Below are positions 24,763 through 35,004 of a stretch of DNA of 64,000 nucleotides, piece by piece (positions within the stretch are counted from its first letter, which is position 1; the number at the start of each line of letters is the position of its first letter). A program made the position numbers and the translations under genes. The DNA lies in contig CBDFHG010000007.1 in the NCBI GenBank assembly GCA_965247385.1, positions 1,240,001 to 1,304,000 on the forward strand, given 5' to 3'. Under the pieces are notes generated by a model. The model was not told the DNA's origin. It saw only the letters and a program-made list of their open reading frames with translations, and searched no databases. Origin of the DNA: Thermohalobaculum sp965247385 (GTDB lineage Bacteria > Pseudomonadota > Alphaproteobacteria > Rhodobacterales > Rhodobacteraceae).

Positions 24763-26397
24763 TCATGCGCCCTTGGCCAGATCCCGCGCCCGCAACTCCC
24801 GGCGCTTGATCTTGCCGGTGGCGGTCACCGGCATCGTCTCGATGAACTCCAGCAGCCTCGGCGCCACATGGGGGCTGAGGCGGGTGCGTACATGGGCAAT
24901 CAATTCGTCGGCCAGCGCCTTGCTGCCCGTCACCCCCGGCGCCAGCGTCACGAAGGCCTTGACGATCTCGGTGCGCACCGGATCGGGCAGGCCGACACAG
25001 GCGGCCATGCCGACAGCGGCGTGCCCGGTCAGGCAGTTCTCGATCTCGCTCGGCCCGATCCGGTAGCCCGACGAGGTAATCACGTCATCGGTGCGCGAGG
25101 CGAACCAGAAGTAGCCGTCCTCGTCCATCACTCCCTCATCGCCGGTGAGCATCCAGTCACCGGAGAATTTCTCCGCCGTCTTCGAAGGGCTGTTCCAGTA
25201 TTCCAGGAACATCGCCGCGTCGCCCCGGCGAATGGCGATCTCGCCCGTCTCTCCCGGCGCCAACACCTCGCCCGCGCTGTCGAGGATGGCAATCTCCGAG
25301 CCTGGAAACGGCTTGCCCATCGACCCCGGCTTCACCTCCATGATCGAGGCGCAGTTGCCCAGCACCAGGTTGCATTCGGTCTGGCCGTAGAATTCGTTGA
25401 TGGTCAGCCCCAGCGCCCCCTTGCCCCATTCCAGCACCCCTGCCCCCAGGCTCTCGCCGCCGGAGCCAACGCTGCGGAGCTTCAAATCGAACCGCTCGGG
25501 CCGCGCCACCCTGCGCATCAGTTTCAACGCGGTTGGCGGCAGGAAGGTGTTGCGCACCTCCATCCGCGCCATCAGGTCGAAGGCTTGCTCGGGGTCGAAC
25601 TTCTCCATCCGGTGCGCCACCAGCGGCACCCCGTAGCGCAGCGCGGGCATGGCGATGTTGCACAAGCCCCCCATCCAGGCCCAGTCGGCCGGGGTCCACA
25701 TCCGGTCGCCGGGCTGGGGGAAGAACTCATGGGTCACCTGCACTCCCGGCAAATGCCCCAACAGCACCCGATGCGCGTGCAGCGCCCCCTTGGGCGGCCC
25801 GGTGGTGCCGGAGGTATAGCAGATGAAAGCCGGATCCTCGGGCCCGGTATCGGCCATCTCGAAGGCGTCCCGGGCCTTGCCCAGTTCCTGCCAGAAGCCC
25901 CGGGCGCCGGGGCCGGGCCGGTCGATCGAGAACACCGTCTCCAGCTCCGGTAGCCGGTCACGGATGGCGGCGATCTTGGGCAGGTTGGCCTCGTCGGTGA
26001 CCAGCGCCTTGGCGCCGGAGTTGGCCAGCCGGTATTCCAGCCCCTCCTCGCCGAACAGCGTGAACAGCGGCAGGGCGATGGCCCCCAGCTTGTAGGTGGC
26101 CAGATGCGCCAGCATGGTCTCGGGCACCTGCGGCAACAGCACCGCCACCCGGTCGCCACGCCTGACTCCGTGCTCGACCAGCGCATTGGCGAACCGGTCC
26201 GAGGCCCGCGAGAGCTGGGCAAAGCTGTATTCGCGCACCTCGCCATCCGGCCTGAGATAGATCAACGCCAACCGATCGGGCTCGGCTTCGGCCCATTTCT
26301 CGCACATATCCCAGGCCATGTTGTAACGCGTCGGCATTTGCCAGCGGTGCTGGTCGCACAGGGCCTGCCAATCCCCGGCGGTAGTGATCTCGCTCAT
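24763..26397 (-). CDS. Acyl-CoA synthetase (AMP-forming, ANL superfamily)
   Basis: A 544-aa protein from the ATG at 26397. The adenylate-forming signature YTSGTTGPPKGALH (about 190-205) is followed by INEFYGQTECN, WMLTGDEGVMDEDGYFWF (Asp binding ribose) and the catalytic Lys in TATGKIKRREL near the C-terminus. Overall similarity is to the acetyl/medium-chain acyl-CoA synthetase group. It activates a carboxylic acid to its CoA thioester; chain length cannot be read. It stands alone on the minus strand with a repeat-rich intergenic region upstream. Confidence 0.85.
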   Translation of the reverse strand: MSEITTAGDWQALCDQHRWQMPTRYNMAWDMCEKWAEAEPDRLALIYLRPDGEVREYSFAQLSRASDRFANALVEHGVRRGDRVAVLLPQVPETMLAHLATYKLGAIALPLFTLFGEEGLEYRLANSGAKALVTDEANLPKIAAIRDRLPELETVFSIDRPGPGARGFWQELGKARDAFEMADTGPEDPAFICYTSGTTGPPKGALHAHRVLLGHLPGVQVTHEFFPQPGDRMWTPADWAWMGGLCNIAMPALRYGVPLVAHRMEKFDPEQAFDLMARMEVRNTFLPPTALKLMRRVARPERFDLKLRSVGSGGESLGAGVLEWGKGALGLTINEFYGQTECNLVLGNCASIMEVKPGSMGKPFPGSEIAILDSAGEVLAPGETGEIAIRRGDAAMFLEYWNSPSKTAEKFSGDWMLTGDEGVMDEDGYFWFASRTDDVITSSGYRIGPSEIENCLTGHAAVGMAACVGLPDPVRTEIVKAFVTLAPGVTGSKALADELIAHVRTRLSPHVAPRLLEFIETMPVTATGKIKRRELRARDLAKGA

Positions 26398-26449
26398 GCC
26401 GCGCTCCCCGGTGGTGTTTGTGTCTGGTGTGAAGCCAAACCGACGCACC

Positions 26450-26579
26450 GCCCCACCCTGTCATCCCCGCCCCACCCTGTCATCCCCGCAAAGGCGGGGC
26501 CTCCCGAAAATTTCCCAAAGGCGGGAGCGTCGCGATAATCCGCTGAGGTCTCCGCTTTCGCGGGGATGACAGGGCGGGT
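26450..26579. repeat. REP-like palindromic repeat cluster
   Basis: A 19-bp unit GCCCCACCCTGTCATCCCC occurs twice in tandem (26450-26468, 26469-26487), and its inverted form GGGGATGACAGGGCGGG occurs at 26562-26578. These resemble the CATTCCCGC/GCGGGAATG palindromes scattered in many proteobacterial genomes; a related one is at 61938-61965. Confidence 0.6.
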
Positions 26580-27019
26580 GCACAGATTTTTTCACATACT
26601 TAACATATTGAAATATAACGGAAGTCGAAAATTTTAACTTTTTCGAAGGAGAGCGTGGTTCTGCGTCGCAGGGTGCGTGCTTGCACGCACCATTGATCGC
26701 CGATTGAACGGTGCGGGCGAGCGCGCACCCTGCGCCACACCGGATTCCGGCCAAAATACAAGGAATTCTTACCGCGCAAAAATCCATCACTCCTGGCGGA
26801 CTTGTTCGGTGCCACAAGACGGAACCTGGTCCGCCATTCGACGGCGCAACGGCGCATCGAGATGCTCACTGCGGGTGGCTACAAGTGGGTAGCGGCCCCG
26901 GATCGACTTCTGATACCGGTGGTCGCGCCAACCCCAATTGCCGACGATCGGGATCGAATGTCGGGTCACCGTTGCATTCCGCACGCAGCGCCTGGCACTG
27001 CCGATCCCGGGAAGCCGAT
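26580..27019. other. Intergenic region upstream of the ABC permease remnant
   Basis: An AT-rich stretch (26585-26645) is followed by a palindrome TGCGTGCTTGCACGCA at about 26668-26683 and GC-rich inverted segments around 26715-26735. Open frames here show no recognised domain. No gene is called. Confidence 0.4.
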
Positions 27020-27647
27020 TCACTGGATCGGTTTCTTGCCTACCTCACCCCGTTGGGTGGTTTCCTGCTGTCGATCACCATCGCCGTGACCGGCATCGTG
27101 CTGGCGTTGGGACGGCAGTCATCGATGTTCTTCTTCAGGACCATCTGCGCGCCGTTCATGGAGTTCATCCGCGGGGTGCTGTTGTTCGCGGCCACGGTGC
27201 TGCTGAACTCCATCCCGCCGCCCAGGACCAGATTCAACCTGATCTTGCGGGCCGCGTTCGTGGTGGCCTTGCCCTCTGGGGTCTACATGGCCGAGGTGAT
27301 CCGGGGCGGGCCTGGCGGCGCTTCCGTCGGGCCAGTAAAAGGCGGCGGCTACTTTGGGGTTGAACTACTGGAGCTCGACGCGGCTGATCATCTTGCCCCA
27401 GGCGCTGAAGATCTCGATGCCGCGCATCGTGAACACCTCCGTCGGGCTCTTCAGGGACACCACCGTGGTCTCGATCATCGGGCTTCTCGACCCAGTCGGC
27501 CTGCTGAATCCGATCCGCGCCGTTTCTAACTGGAACGGAATCCTCTGGGAGCTCTTCGCGGGCGTGGCCCTGATCTTCTGGGTTTTTTGTTTCTCCATGT
27601 CCCGCTACGCGGTGTATTGCGAGAACAAGCTCAAGACCGACCACTGA
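27020..27647 (+). pseudogene. Amino-acid ABC transporter permease (AapM-like), degraded
   Basis: The first part (LDRFLAYLTPLGGFLLSIT through FFFRTICAPFMEFIRGV and VYMAEVIRGG) and the last part (RLIILPQALKISMPRIVNT, FRDTTVVSIIGLLDP, FWVFCFSMSRYAVYCE) match polar amino-acid permeases of the AapM/GltK type, but lie in different frames that switch at about 27340-27360. The expected EAA loop is only partly preserved. Neighbouring binding-protein and ATPase genes are absent, so this is an isolated relic. Confidence 0.68.
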
Positions 27648-27843
27648 GGGCGCGCCTCAGTCAAGTGGCGGTGAGCCGACACAGCCCCGCGTGTCGGGTA
27701 TTCGGCACTGGCTGGCCCACGAGAGCCGGCAGCTTTCGATCTGGTCGCACCCAAAGTTAGAATGTCCCACATCTGCAAAGTAGAAGTGTCACACTTCCCT
27801 GTTGAGCAAGCAGGATTGGAGTGTGTCCGTGGGATTGGTGATC

Positions 27844-29200
27844 ATGAGCGAGCGCGAGCTGAACCGGATTGAGGTTCTGAGCCAAGTGACACAAGGCCGG
27901 ATGACGGCTGTGACGGCGGCCAATGTGTTGGGCCTGAGCCGTCGGCACGTACACAGGTTACTGAAGTTGTTTCAGAGCGAAGGCCCTGCTGCAATCCGGC
28001 ACAGAGCACGTGGTCGCAGATCCAACAATCAGATCGATCCTGCGGTGTGAGAGTTTGCTGTCACTTTGGTTCGAGAGAACTATGTCGACTTCGGCCCAAC
28101 CTTTGCTGCCGAGAAGCTGGCTGAAGATCACGGTCTGAAGGTCTCGCGTGAGACGCTGCGCAAGTGGATGCAGGACGCCGGGATTTGGTTGTCGCGCAAA
28201 CAACGCCGTACCTTCCATCAGCCGCGTCTGCCCATCAGCCGCGTCTGCGCCGGGAATGCTATGGCGAACTGATCCAGATCGATGGCTCTGATCACCACTG
28301 GTTCAAGATCGCCACCCGGCCTGCACTCTGCTTGTCTTCATTGATGACGCGACCAGCACGTTGATGCAACTGCGATTTGTGAAGTCAGAGAGCACCTTCA
28401 GTTACTTCGAAGCATTGGAACTGTATCTCGCGGCTCATGGCAGGCCGGTCGCATTCTACAGTGACAAGCATTCCGTCTTCCGGGTGGCCAATCAGGCGGC
28501 GTTGTCCGGACACGGCATGACTCAGTTTGGACGAGCGTTGAATGAGCTTAACATCGAGATACTGTGTGCAAATTCCTCTCAGGCCAAGGGCCGCGTGGAA
28601 CGCGCAAACCGGACTCTGCAAGATAGGCTTCTGAAGGAACTCAGGTTGGCCGGAATCAGCAACATCAATACCGCCAATGCGTTCCTTCCCGGCTTCATGG
28701 CGCGGTTTAACGCCAAGTTCGCGAAGGCGTCACGGCGGTCAGACAACCTGCATCGTCCCATGAATATCGAGCCGGATCGACTGCGGGACGTCTTTTGTTT
28801 CAGGGACGAGCGTTATGTCAGCCAGCAGCTGGCCTTCTCCTATGATCGGCGGCGGATTATTCTCGAAGAGAGTGAGATCAGCCGCGGGCTGGTCGGCAAA
28901 TACGTGGACACCTACGCGTTCCCGGATGGACGTTTGGAGATCAGATGGAAAGGTGTGCCGCTCCCCTACTCCGTCTTTGACAAAGATCAGCGTGTGACCC
29001 ACGCCGCGATCACTGAGAACAAGCATCTTAGTGCAGTGCTGGAGTTCATCAAGGATGAGCAGGACAAGGCGACTCCAAAGAACCACCGGGCTGGCAAACA
29101 GCGCAGCCGTTACACACCCAACGGACGCCGCAACAACGGCTGGAATTCTTTGGCGGCCCGGAAAGCTAAAGAACGTGCGACCGCTCAGGACGCAGAATAA
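27844..29200 (+). pseudogene. IS1202/ISNCY-like transposase (rve core), left copy, broken
   Basis: The N-terminal helix-turn-helix (RMTAVTAANVLGLSRRHVHRLLK) is followed by a TGA at 28048-28050, then a middle part (YVDFGPTFAAEKLAE..GLKVSRETLRKWM), then the integrase core from 28361 (FYSDKHSVFRV, AKGRVERANRTLQDRL with the catalytic Glu). Lesions are the TGA, a 17-bp tandem duplication at about 28216-28250 (CATCAGCCGCGTCTGCC), and one missing base near 28308. Subterminal repeats (GAATGTCCCAC, GAAGTGTCACAC) lie upstream at 27761-27805. The inverted copy at 45.3 kb has the same lesions. Confidence 0.8.
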
Positions 29201-29298
29201 CTCTTTTGCAAGCCACCCGTGTTGATATGCTTGATCAGAGTGACCCGAAGCGACAGGCCTGAGAATGTCAGACGAAGAAGACCCAGAGATCATATTTT

Positions 29299-29538
29299 TA
29301 CAACCTGACCCAGGATGTCGTCATCGACGGCCACCATTTCGAGGTCGAGATCTACAAAACCTCCATCGAACCGGGCTGAATTCTATCGGTCATGAATGAA
29401 TTCGGCACGCTCACAATTTCAGACAATCCACCATTTTTGGCGGACGGGCTTGCGTGGCGCGCCTTTGAAGAGCTGATCGCGAACGATGGCATCAAGTCCT
29501 TTTTCAACAAGAAAGAGCGTCGCAAACTCCGCCTCTGA
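29299..29538 (+). pseudogene. Remnant of a small conserved protein, left copy
   Basis: The frame reads NLTQDVVIDGHHFEVEIYK, then an in-frame TGA at the position of a usual Trp (EPG-stop), then MNEFGTLTISD and a C-terminus AFEELIANDGIKSF. Small proteins with the pattern V.IDG..F.VEIY...GW.LEV.NE.GTST are widespread in proteobacteria and of unknown function. This one is broken at the Trp codon. It is carried inside the duplicated 1.8-kb segment. Confidence 0.5.
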
Positions 29539-29635
29539 CCGCATGGCTGTTCAGCGCTGCGAAATGGACTGAAATGCGTGCTTGACCAATACGGATACTC
29601 AGCGATGCGCGCATCGCCTGCCGGGCAATGGTAGA

Positions 29636-29728
29636 GACTACAACGAAGAACGACCGCACAGCGCAATCGGAAACAAAGCCCCCGCAGCACTGATCAAATT
29701 GCCAGACGTATCCAGCCCGTCTGTGTGA
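29636..29728 (+). pseudogene. IS3-family transposase, last 30 codons
   Basis: The frame DYNEERPHSAIGNKAPAAL to the TGA at 29726 is the conserved C-terminal tail of IS3-family OrfB (the YN..RPHSA motif after the catalytic Glu). Nothing upstream matches. It is followed by a probable IS end with GGGGGCACTTTGG. Confidence 0.65.
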
Positions 29729-29980
29729 CTAAAGTGCGGAAAATCTAGCCCTGACTGGGGGCACTTTGGGTAGCACAGCAATCCTGAACAGAGCTAACTT
29801 ACTAACGGGGACCCAAAGGTAGCGGGTCAAATTTTGGCGTGAATGACATACTCGATGGCAGTTTGGCGACATCAATATTCCCTTGATAATATACTATCAG
29901 CTCTGTGCCACAACTTTGATCTGACACATAACAGTCGCAAAGTTATTAGTTTGGCAATCGCAATAATACGAGGGTACACA

Positions 29981-30472
29981 ATGAACTTCATCTCTTTGTT
30001 CTTACAATGGTTTGCTTATGTGATGAAAGTTGTTTCGGCGCTGACCGTTATGGTCCTTGCCCTGTTTGTTTCGCTGGCGGTTGTGATGCGATACTTTCTG
30101 GGATCGCCATTTCATTTTACCGAAGAAGTTGTCGGCCTTCTTTTCATGACAGTTGTTTTTCTGGTGTTGCCCACCATCTCTTTGAACAATTTGAACATCA
30201 AAGTAGAGCTGCTTTCGGATGCAGTGAGCGGCACCAAGAAAAAAATTCTGCGCATGTATGCGTTCGCAGTAACCCTTGTTTTCGGCCTCTGGTTCGCCTG
30301 GGCTTCACTGGACCTGGTAATTTTTACATATGAAATCGGGGCAAGAACGGAACAAGTAGGCATACCGCTTGTGTATTGGCTGGCCGTTATCCCGCTTAGC
30401 ATGGTTGCAGCGGTACTGGGCACGATTGTTCAGGTGTATACGGATATCTTCTCAAAAACTGAGGTTTCTTGA
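29981..30472 (+). CDS. dctQ: TRAP transporter small permease DctQ
   Basis: A 163-aa protein. The start at 29981 is chosen because it follows CGAGGG and begins the hydrophobic protein. There are four membrane helices (about 5-30, 43-63, 85-105, 127-150), with the family feature FTEEVVGLLFMTVVFLVLP. It forms the membrane complex with DctM for Na+- or H+-driven uptake of an organic acid delivered by DctP. It overlaps dctM by 4 bases (TTGA). This and the following genes are visibly AT-richer than the housekeeping genes. Confidence 0.85.
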   Translation: MNFISLFLQWFAYVMKVVSALTVMVLALFVSLAVVMRYFLGSPFHFTEEVVGLLFMTVVFLVLPTISLNNLNIKVELLSDAVSGTKKKILRMYAFAVTLVFGLWFAWASLDLVIFTYEIGARTEQVGIPLVYWLAVIPLSMVAAVLGTIVQVYTDIFSKTEVS

Positions 30473-31764
30473 TTGTGATTTGGATCGTCCTAGTAGTTTC
30501 GCTGTTTCTTTCCTTAAGTTCCGGAGCCGCCGTTGGTGCGAGCCTCGGGCTCACCGGATTTATCATATTGCAATTATTTGCGAACGGGTCTGCTGATTTG
30601 GCAATGAATGCCGTCTTCAACACGCTTACAAGTTTTTCGTTAAGCGCAATTCCGATATTCCTGTTGCTTGGCGAGGTTATGACAGAAAGCGGTACAAGCA
30701 AGCGGATCTACCGGGCCGTGGCCCCGCGGTTTGAGCGAATTCCCGGAAGATTACTTCACTCAAATATAGTGGTATGCACTTTGTTCGGCGCGATCAGCGG
30801 TTCCAGCACTGCGACCGCAGCTGCTGTGTCCTCGGTCTCATACAAAGAGCTTTCCCGGATGGGATATAGTCAGGACCATGTCATCGGGAGCTTAGCAGGC
30901 GGCGGCACCATTGGCCTGCTTATCCCCCCGAGTCTGGCGCTTCTCATTTATGGTGCCTGGCAAGGCGTTTCGATTGGGAAATTGTTCTTAGCGGGCATTT
31001 TACCTGGGTTGCTGGTGGCCGGGCTGTTTATGATCTATATTTTCTACATCGGTGTGCGTAATCCAGACATTGCTCCGGGCATTTCAGAAGAGGACAAAAG
31101 CGACAAATCGTGGAGTGAATTTTTTCAGATATGGCCGCTGATAGTTTTGATTGGGTCGGTACTTGGCTCAATTTACCTTGGATTTGCAACGCCTACCGAG
31201 GCGGCAGGGTTGGGTGTCACGGTTGCCATACTCATGGGGTTTGCACTGGGCGAACTGTCGTTTAGCGGTCTGGTCAGGGCCTGTATGCGAACTGCTGAAA
31301 TGTTTGGTACTATGGCATTTGTGCTGATAGGCGCCATTGTTCTGGGACAGGCCATTGCGATTTTAGCGTTGCCAAAAGACATCATTCTATTCGTATCATC
31401 GTTTGATCTCGGCTCCATTCAGTTTTTGGTCGCACTCATGTTCATCTATATTATCCTTGGTTGCTTTTTCGACGGAATTTCCTTGATGTTGCTGACGTTA
31501 CCGTTTGTATTTCCGGTGGTTTTGGAGCTTGGAATTGATCCGGTTTGGTTTGGTGTTTTTGTCACTTTGATGATCGAGGTCGGACTGATAACACCGCCGG
31601 TCGGAATGAACTTGTATGTTCTGGCTGCTGTGACGGGAAGGGAGTTATCCCTTCAACGTATTGCAAAAAGTGCGCTGCCTTACTGGTTTTTGTTAATCGT
31701 GGCGACAATATTGCTGATGATATTCCCAAATATCGCACTGTTCATTCCGGAACTTATTCGATAG
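30469..31764 (+). CDS. dctM: TRAP transporter large permease DctM
   Basis: A 431-aa protein starting at TTG 30469, which overlaps the dctQ stop (a GTG at 30475 is an alternative). It is entirely hydrophobic with about 12 helices. Family blocks seen are FGAISGSSTATAAAVSSV, GGGTIGLLIPPSLALLIYG, GFATPTEAAGLGV and GLITPPVGMNLYVL. It is the transport channel of the TRAP system. Its TAG stop overlaps the GTG start of the CoA-transferase gene, which points to one operon. Confidence 0.92.
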   Translation: MIVIWIVLVVSLFLSLSSGAAVGASLGLTGFIILQLFANGSADLAMNAVFNTLTSFSLSAIPIFLLLGEVMTESGTSKRIYRAVAPRFERIPGRLLHSNIVVCTLFGAISGSSTATAAAVSSVSYKELSRMGYSQDHVIGSLAGGGTIGLLIPPSLALLIYGAWQGVSIGKLFLAGILPGLLVAGLFMIYIFYIGVRNPDIAPGISEEDKSDKSWSEFFQIWPLIVLIGSVLGSIYLGFATPTEAAGLGVTVAILMGFALGELSFSGLVRACMRTAEMFGTMAFVLIGAIVLGQAIAILALPKDIILFVSSFDLGSIQFLVALMFIYIILGCFFDGISLMLLTLPFVFPVVLELGIDPVWFGVFVTLMIEVGLITPPVGMNLYVLAAVTGRELSLQRIAKSALPYWFLLIVATILLMIFPNIALFIPELIR

Positions 31765-32868
31765 TGGTCCCGGCCACTCACAAACCGGGATCACCGCCGT
31801 CAAACCCGCTTGATGGTCTGAAGGTTCTGATTGCCGCTGAACGATTTCCCGTTCCTTTTGCAGCGATGTTATTGGCAGATATGGGTGCTGATGTCGTGAC
31901 GGTTGAACGCGCCAGTGGCGATCCGCTCCGTGCAGTCCCCAGTTTATTTGAAGCCCTGAACCGGGGAAAAAGAAATGTAATTCTGGACCCAAAGTCCCAA
32001 AGTGGGAAGGAGGATTTCAGATACCTGGTGGGCCATGCAGATATTTTGATCGAAGGCTTCAAACCGGGTACAATGGCGAAGCTCGGTTTCGACTATGAGA
32101 CGCTCAAACTTTGCAATGCCCGATTAATCTATGCCTCAGTTTCAGGTTTTGGCCAATTTGGGCCATACCGCAATCGGCCGGCACATGACCTGAGTTGCCT
32201 GGCCTTGTCAGGCGTTGCAAAACATTTGGGCGAGAGCAATGTAAAAGCCGGTATGGAACTGCCGCTTGCCGATGTTTCTGCTGCACTATTTGCCGTGATC
32301 GGCGTGCTTGCGCTTTTGAACAATCGGCACACATCGGATGTTGGCGGCTATGCAGACATATCAATGATGGATGCGTTCCTGTCTTTGACAACGCCATTCT
32401 TTTCGCAGGCGCTTAGCCACAATATCCAGGCTTTGACCGACGATCCGGCCTATGGAGTTTTCCGGTGTTTGGACGATGAAAGCATCACATTCAGCATTGC
32501 GGGAGAAGATCATTTGGTCAGAATTATGCGGTGTTGTGGGACTGGGGGATCTGGCAACAGTTCTTTATCAGGCGCGCGCAGAAAATTATGAAGAAATCAA
32601 ATCAAAGATCGAAAACGCGATGGTGTTGCGTTCCTCGCAGGAGTGGGCCGCGCGGTTAGAAGTAACCGGCATTCCCTGGGCACCAGTACGGACGTTTTCT
32701 GAAATGGTTAACGACCCCCATCTCAACGCGCGGAACCTTGTGCAGAAAAAGCCTGGATCAACTCAACAATTTTTGGTTCAGCCAGTTAAATTTGATGGCA
32801 GCACACAACCAACAATTCAGGGTGTCCCAAGACTCGACTACACAAAAAGTGCCCGGGAAATTTGGTAG
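31764..32868 (+). pseudogene. CaiB/BaiF-type CoA-transferase (class III), single frameshift
   Basis: It begins with GTG at 31764, overlapping the dctM stop. The first frame (to about 32525) has LDGLKVLIAAERFPVPFAAMLLADMGADV, the class III signature, then IEGFKPGTMAKLGFDYE, the catalytic Asp region RPAHDLSCLALSGV and a conserved GGYADISMMDAF. A shift at about 32520-32535 moves to the frame ELCGVVGLGDLATVLYQ, then VTGIPWAPVRTFSEMVNDP. The joined length, about 368 aa, is normal. It would transfer CoA between acids. One lesion only: recent inactivation or sequencing error. Confidence 0.78.
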
Positions 32869-33016
32869 CCAGATTCGCACAGTAATTCCGGTCTGGTCCA
32901 AAAATTGGCGTTCCGGGGCGACCTCTCGTCCTCAACCAGCAAGTACCAAATCATAAACATCCGCTATGTTTGTGATCTACCATAACCCCAACAACTCACT
33001 GAAAAATGTAACTCCC

Positions 33017-33733
33017 ATGATAGACTTCTTCTACTGGCCAACACCCAATGCTTGGAAAATTTCAATAATGCTTCACGAAGTTGAAGCAGATTTTGAGCTA
33101 AAGATAGTAAACATCAGACGCGGTGAGCAGTTTGAACCGGAGTTTCTGAAAATATCTCCCAATAATCGGATACCTGCTATGGTCGATCATTCTCCTAATG
33201 ACAAAGGAGCGCCCATTTCCATATTCGAATCCGGTGCAATCCTCATTTATCTTGCAGAAAAATTCGGAAAACTGTTACCAAATTCGCTGCGCGAGAGACA
33301 AAAAGTGCTGCAATGGTTATTCTGGCAGATTGGCGGACTTGGTCCAATGTGTGGGCAGGCCCATCATTTTCGACAATATGCGGACGTGAGCAACCCCTAC
33401 GGAATTGAAAGATACACAAATGAAGTTGGGCGGCTCTATGGGGTTTTAAATACTGAGCTTGAAAAAAATGAATTTGTCGCTGGCAGCTATTCGATCGCCG
33501 ATATTGCCATTTGGCCTTGGATACGCGTTCACAAGGGACAGGGGCAATCTCTTGAAGATTTGCCTGATTTGAGGCGGTGGTACAACGCTCTTTATCAACG
33601 TTCCGCGGTTGCGGAGGGGCAACGGCTGGAACGTGATCTGATTGCTAACACTGAAGGTATGGACGAACAAACACGTTCAGTCTTACTGGGCCAGAAGGCA
33701 AAACTTGCAAGAAATAGGAATTCGGCACCATAG
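33017..33733 (+). CDS. Glutathione S-transferase (YghU/YfcG Nu-like)
   Basis: A 238-aa protein. The start at 33017 (MIDFFYWPTPNAWKISIML) matches the family N-terminus; upstream in-frame codons are ignored. The thioredoxin-like domain (1-85) has TPNAWK at the glutathione site, NNRIPAMVD with the cis-Pro, and FESGAILIYLAEKF. The helical domain follows (about 95-210, with SIADIAIWPWI). Nu-class enzymes use glutathione disulfide or conjugate chemistry. It sits between a CoA-transferase and dctP, implying a role in the same catabolic route. Confidence 0.85.
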   Translation: MIDFFYWPTPNAWKISIMLHEVEADFELKIVNIRRGEQFEPEFLKISPNNRIPAMVDHSPNDKGAPISIFESGAILIYLAEKFGKLLPNSLRERQKVLQWLFWQIGGLGPMCGQAHHFRQYADVSNPYGIERYTNEVGRLYGVLNTELEKNEFVAGSYSIADIAIWPWIRVHKGQGQSLEDLPDLRRWYNALYQRSAVAEGQRLERDLIANTEGMDEQTRSVLLGQKAKLARNRNSAP

Positions 33734-33829
33734 CGACAGTAAATGGCTTCATCCCGCGAACGCTCACGCCCCACTGATTTAATGTTGAAGAGCAAGATGA
33801 TATTCAACGACAACGGGAGGAAAAATGAA

Positions 33830-34861
33830 ATGAAATATTCGATCAACGGAGCAATTTGCAGTCTTGTTGCTGCGGCAACGCTGTTTGCCGCGCCAGCAAG
33901 CGCAGCAGAGTTTGAATGGAAACTAACTCATACATGGACCGAAGGACGGGCCGAAACAAAGCAGATTCAGGCATTCGCTGATGTGGTGAACACAAAATCT
34001 GAGGGCAGGCTTGTCATCACACCATACCCCGGAGGGTCACTTGGTATCAAACAAGCCGACAGCTTGAGATCTTTGCGTCAGAGCTCAGTCGAAGCGGCGG
34101 CACTTTATCCGGGCTACCTGGGTCGTGATGCGCCGGACATGGCATTTGCACTTGGAAACGGTGTTGTCTTCACCGAAGAAGAAGCTGTTGGCATTATTCC
34201 TACATTGACCGACATCTACACAGATGGATATGAGAAATGGGATTCCAAGGTTGTGGGATGGCTGTTCCACCCGCCGTGGCGGTTGTCCGTTTTCTGCAAC
34301 GAGCCGATCAATACTCTGGCCGATCTGGAAGACAAGAAATTGCGCGTCTGGGTAAGCGACCTCATCGAAACCTTCGATGAGCTCTCGGTACCGGCACAGC
34401 TAATTCCGCAGAGCGAACTGTATATCGCGATGCAAACCGGTGTTGTGGATTGCGCGATCTATTCTGTCGCTATCGCCAAGACTATCTCGATCCAGGAAGT
34501 CAGTGACTATGCCGCACCATTTTTTACCCTTGCCGGTATCTCGGCGATTGCTGTCAGCAATTCGTTTTGGGACTCTTTGCCTGCCGATTTGCAACAAATC
34601 GTGTTGGATGCCGGACAGCAAATGCTGGACGAGTCTACAAGTGCCGCTTTGGGTACAGCATCCGGGTTGGAAGAAGCTCAGACGAAAGCTTTTGCTGAAT
34701 CCGGTGAACTGACGGTGTTAGAGCCATTCCCAATCGAAGATCGTTTAAAGTTTTATGAAACAGCCGTTAAGGTCTGGACCCGTAAAACTGATGAACTTGG
34801 CGGTTCTGTCCCCGGCTACCGTGATCAGATCGCGGCCGCATTGGCAGCACTTCGCAACTAG
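33830..34861 (+). CDS. dctP: TRAP transporter substrate-binding protein DctP
   Basis: A 343-aa protein from the ATG at 33830, nine bases after GGGAGG. A Sec signal peptide ends at about residue 24 (AAPASAAEF). The DctP fold is recognisable: HTWTEGRAETKQIQAFADVVN, TPYPGGSLG, EDKKLRVWVSDL and TGVVDCAIY. The Arg normally binding the substrate carboxylate is likely in KKLRVW. It captures an organic acid in the periplasm for DctQM. It is unusual in being separated from dctQM by the CoA-transferase and GST genes. A hairpin follows. Confidence 0.9.
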   Translation: MKYSINGAICSLVAAATLFAAPASAAEFEWKLTHTWTEGRAETKQIQAFADVVNTKSEGRLVITPYPGGSLGIKQADSLRSLRQSSVEAAALYPGYLGRDAPDMAFALGNGVVFTEEEAVGIIPTLTDIYTDGYEKWDSKVVGWLFHPPWRLSVFCNEPINTLADLEDKKLRVWVSDLIETFDELSVPAQLIPQSELYIAMQTGVVDCAIYSVAIAKTISIQEVSDYAAPFFTLAGISAIAVSNSFWDSLPADLQQIVLDAGQQMLDESTSAALGTASGLEEAQTKAFAESGELTVLEPFPIEDRLKFYETAVKVWTRKTDELGGSVPGYRDQIAAALAALRN

Positions 34862-34892
34862 TAAGCTGATGCTTGAAAGCGAAATTAGTGAC

Positions 34893-34921
34893 GGGCCCCC
34901 ATTATGGGGGCCCCATTTCTT
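34893..34921 (+). terminator. Terminator after dctP
   Basis: The stem GGGCCCCCA (34893-34901) pairs with TGGGGGCCC (34905-34913) around a TTA loop, then CCATTTCTT. This is a strong stem with a modest T-rich tail. Confidence 0.6.
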
Positions 34922-35004
34922 AAAGACCAATAGAGTTATTCTTTGTACATCACCGCCCGGAAAAGTACGGCTACAAAATACTCAGATCATTCAGGAGCAA
35001 ATCG

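Larger units (their letters stand above)
27752..29562 (+). repeat. 1811-bp inverted duplication, left copy
   Basis: The segment matches 44934-46744 in inverted orientation (position sum 74496). The translations of every frame compared agree exactly. The left edge is at CAAAGTTAGAATGTCCC and the right edge at GCGCTGCGA. It contains a degraded IS1202/ISNCY-like transposase gene and a remnant of a small conserved protein. The pair frames 15.4 kb of catabolic genes and ISs. Confidence 0.9.
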
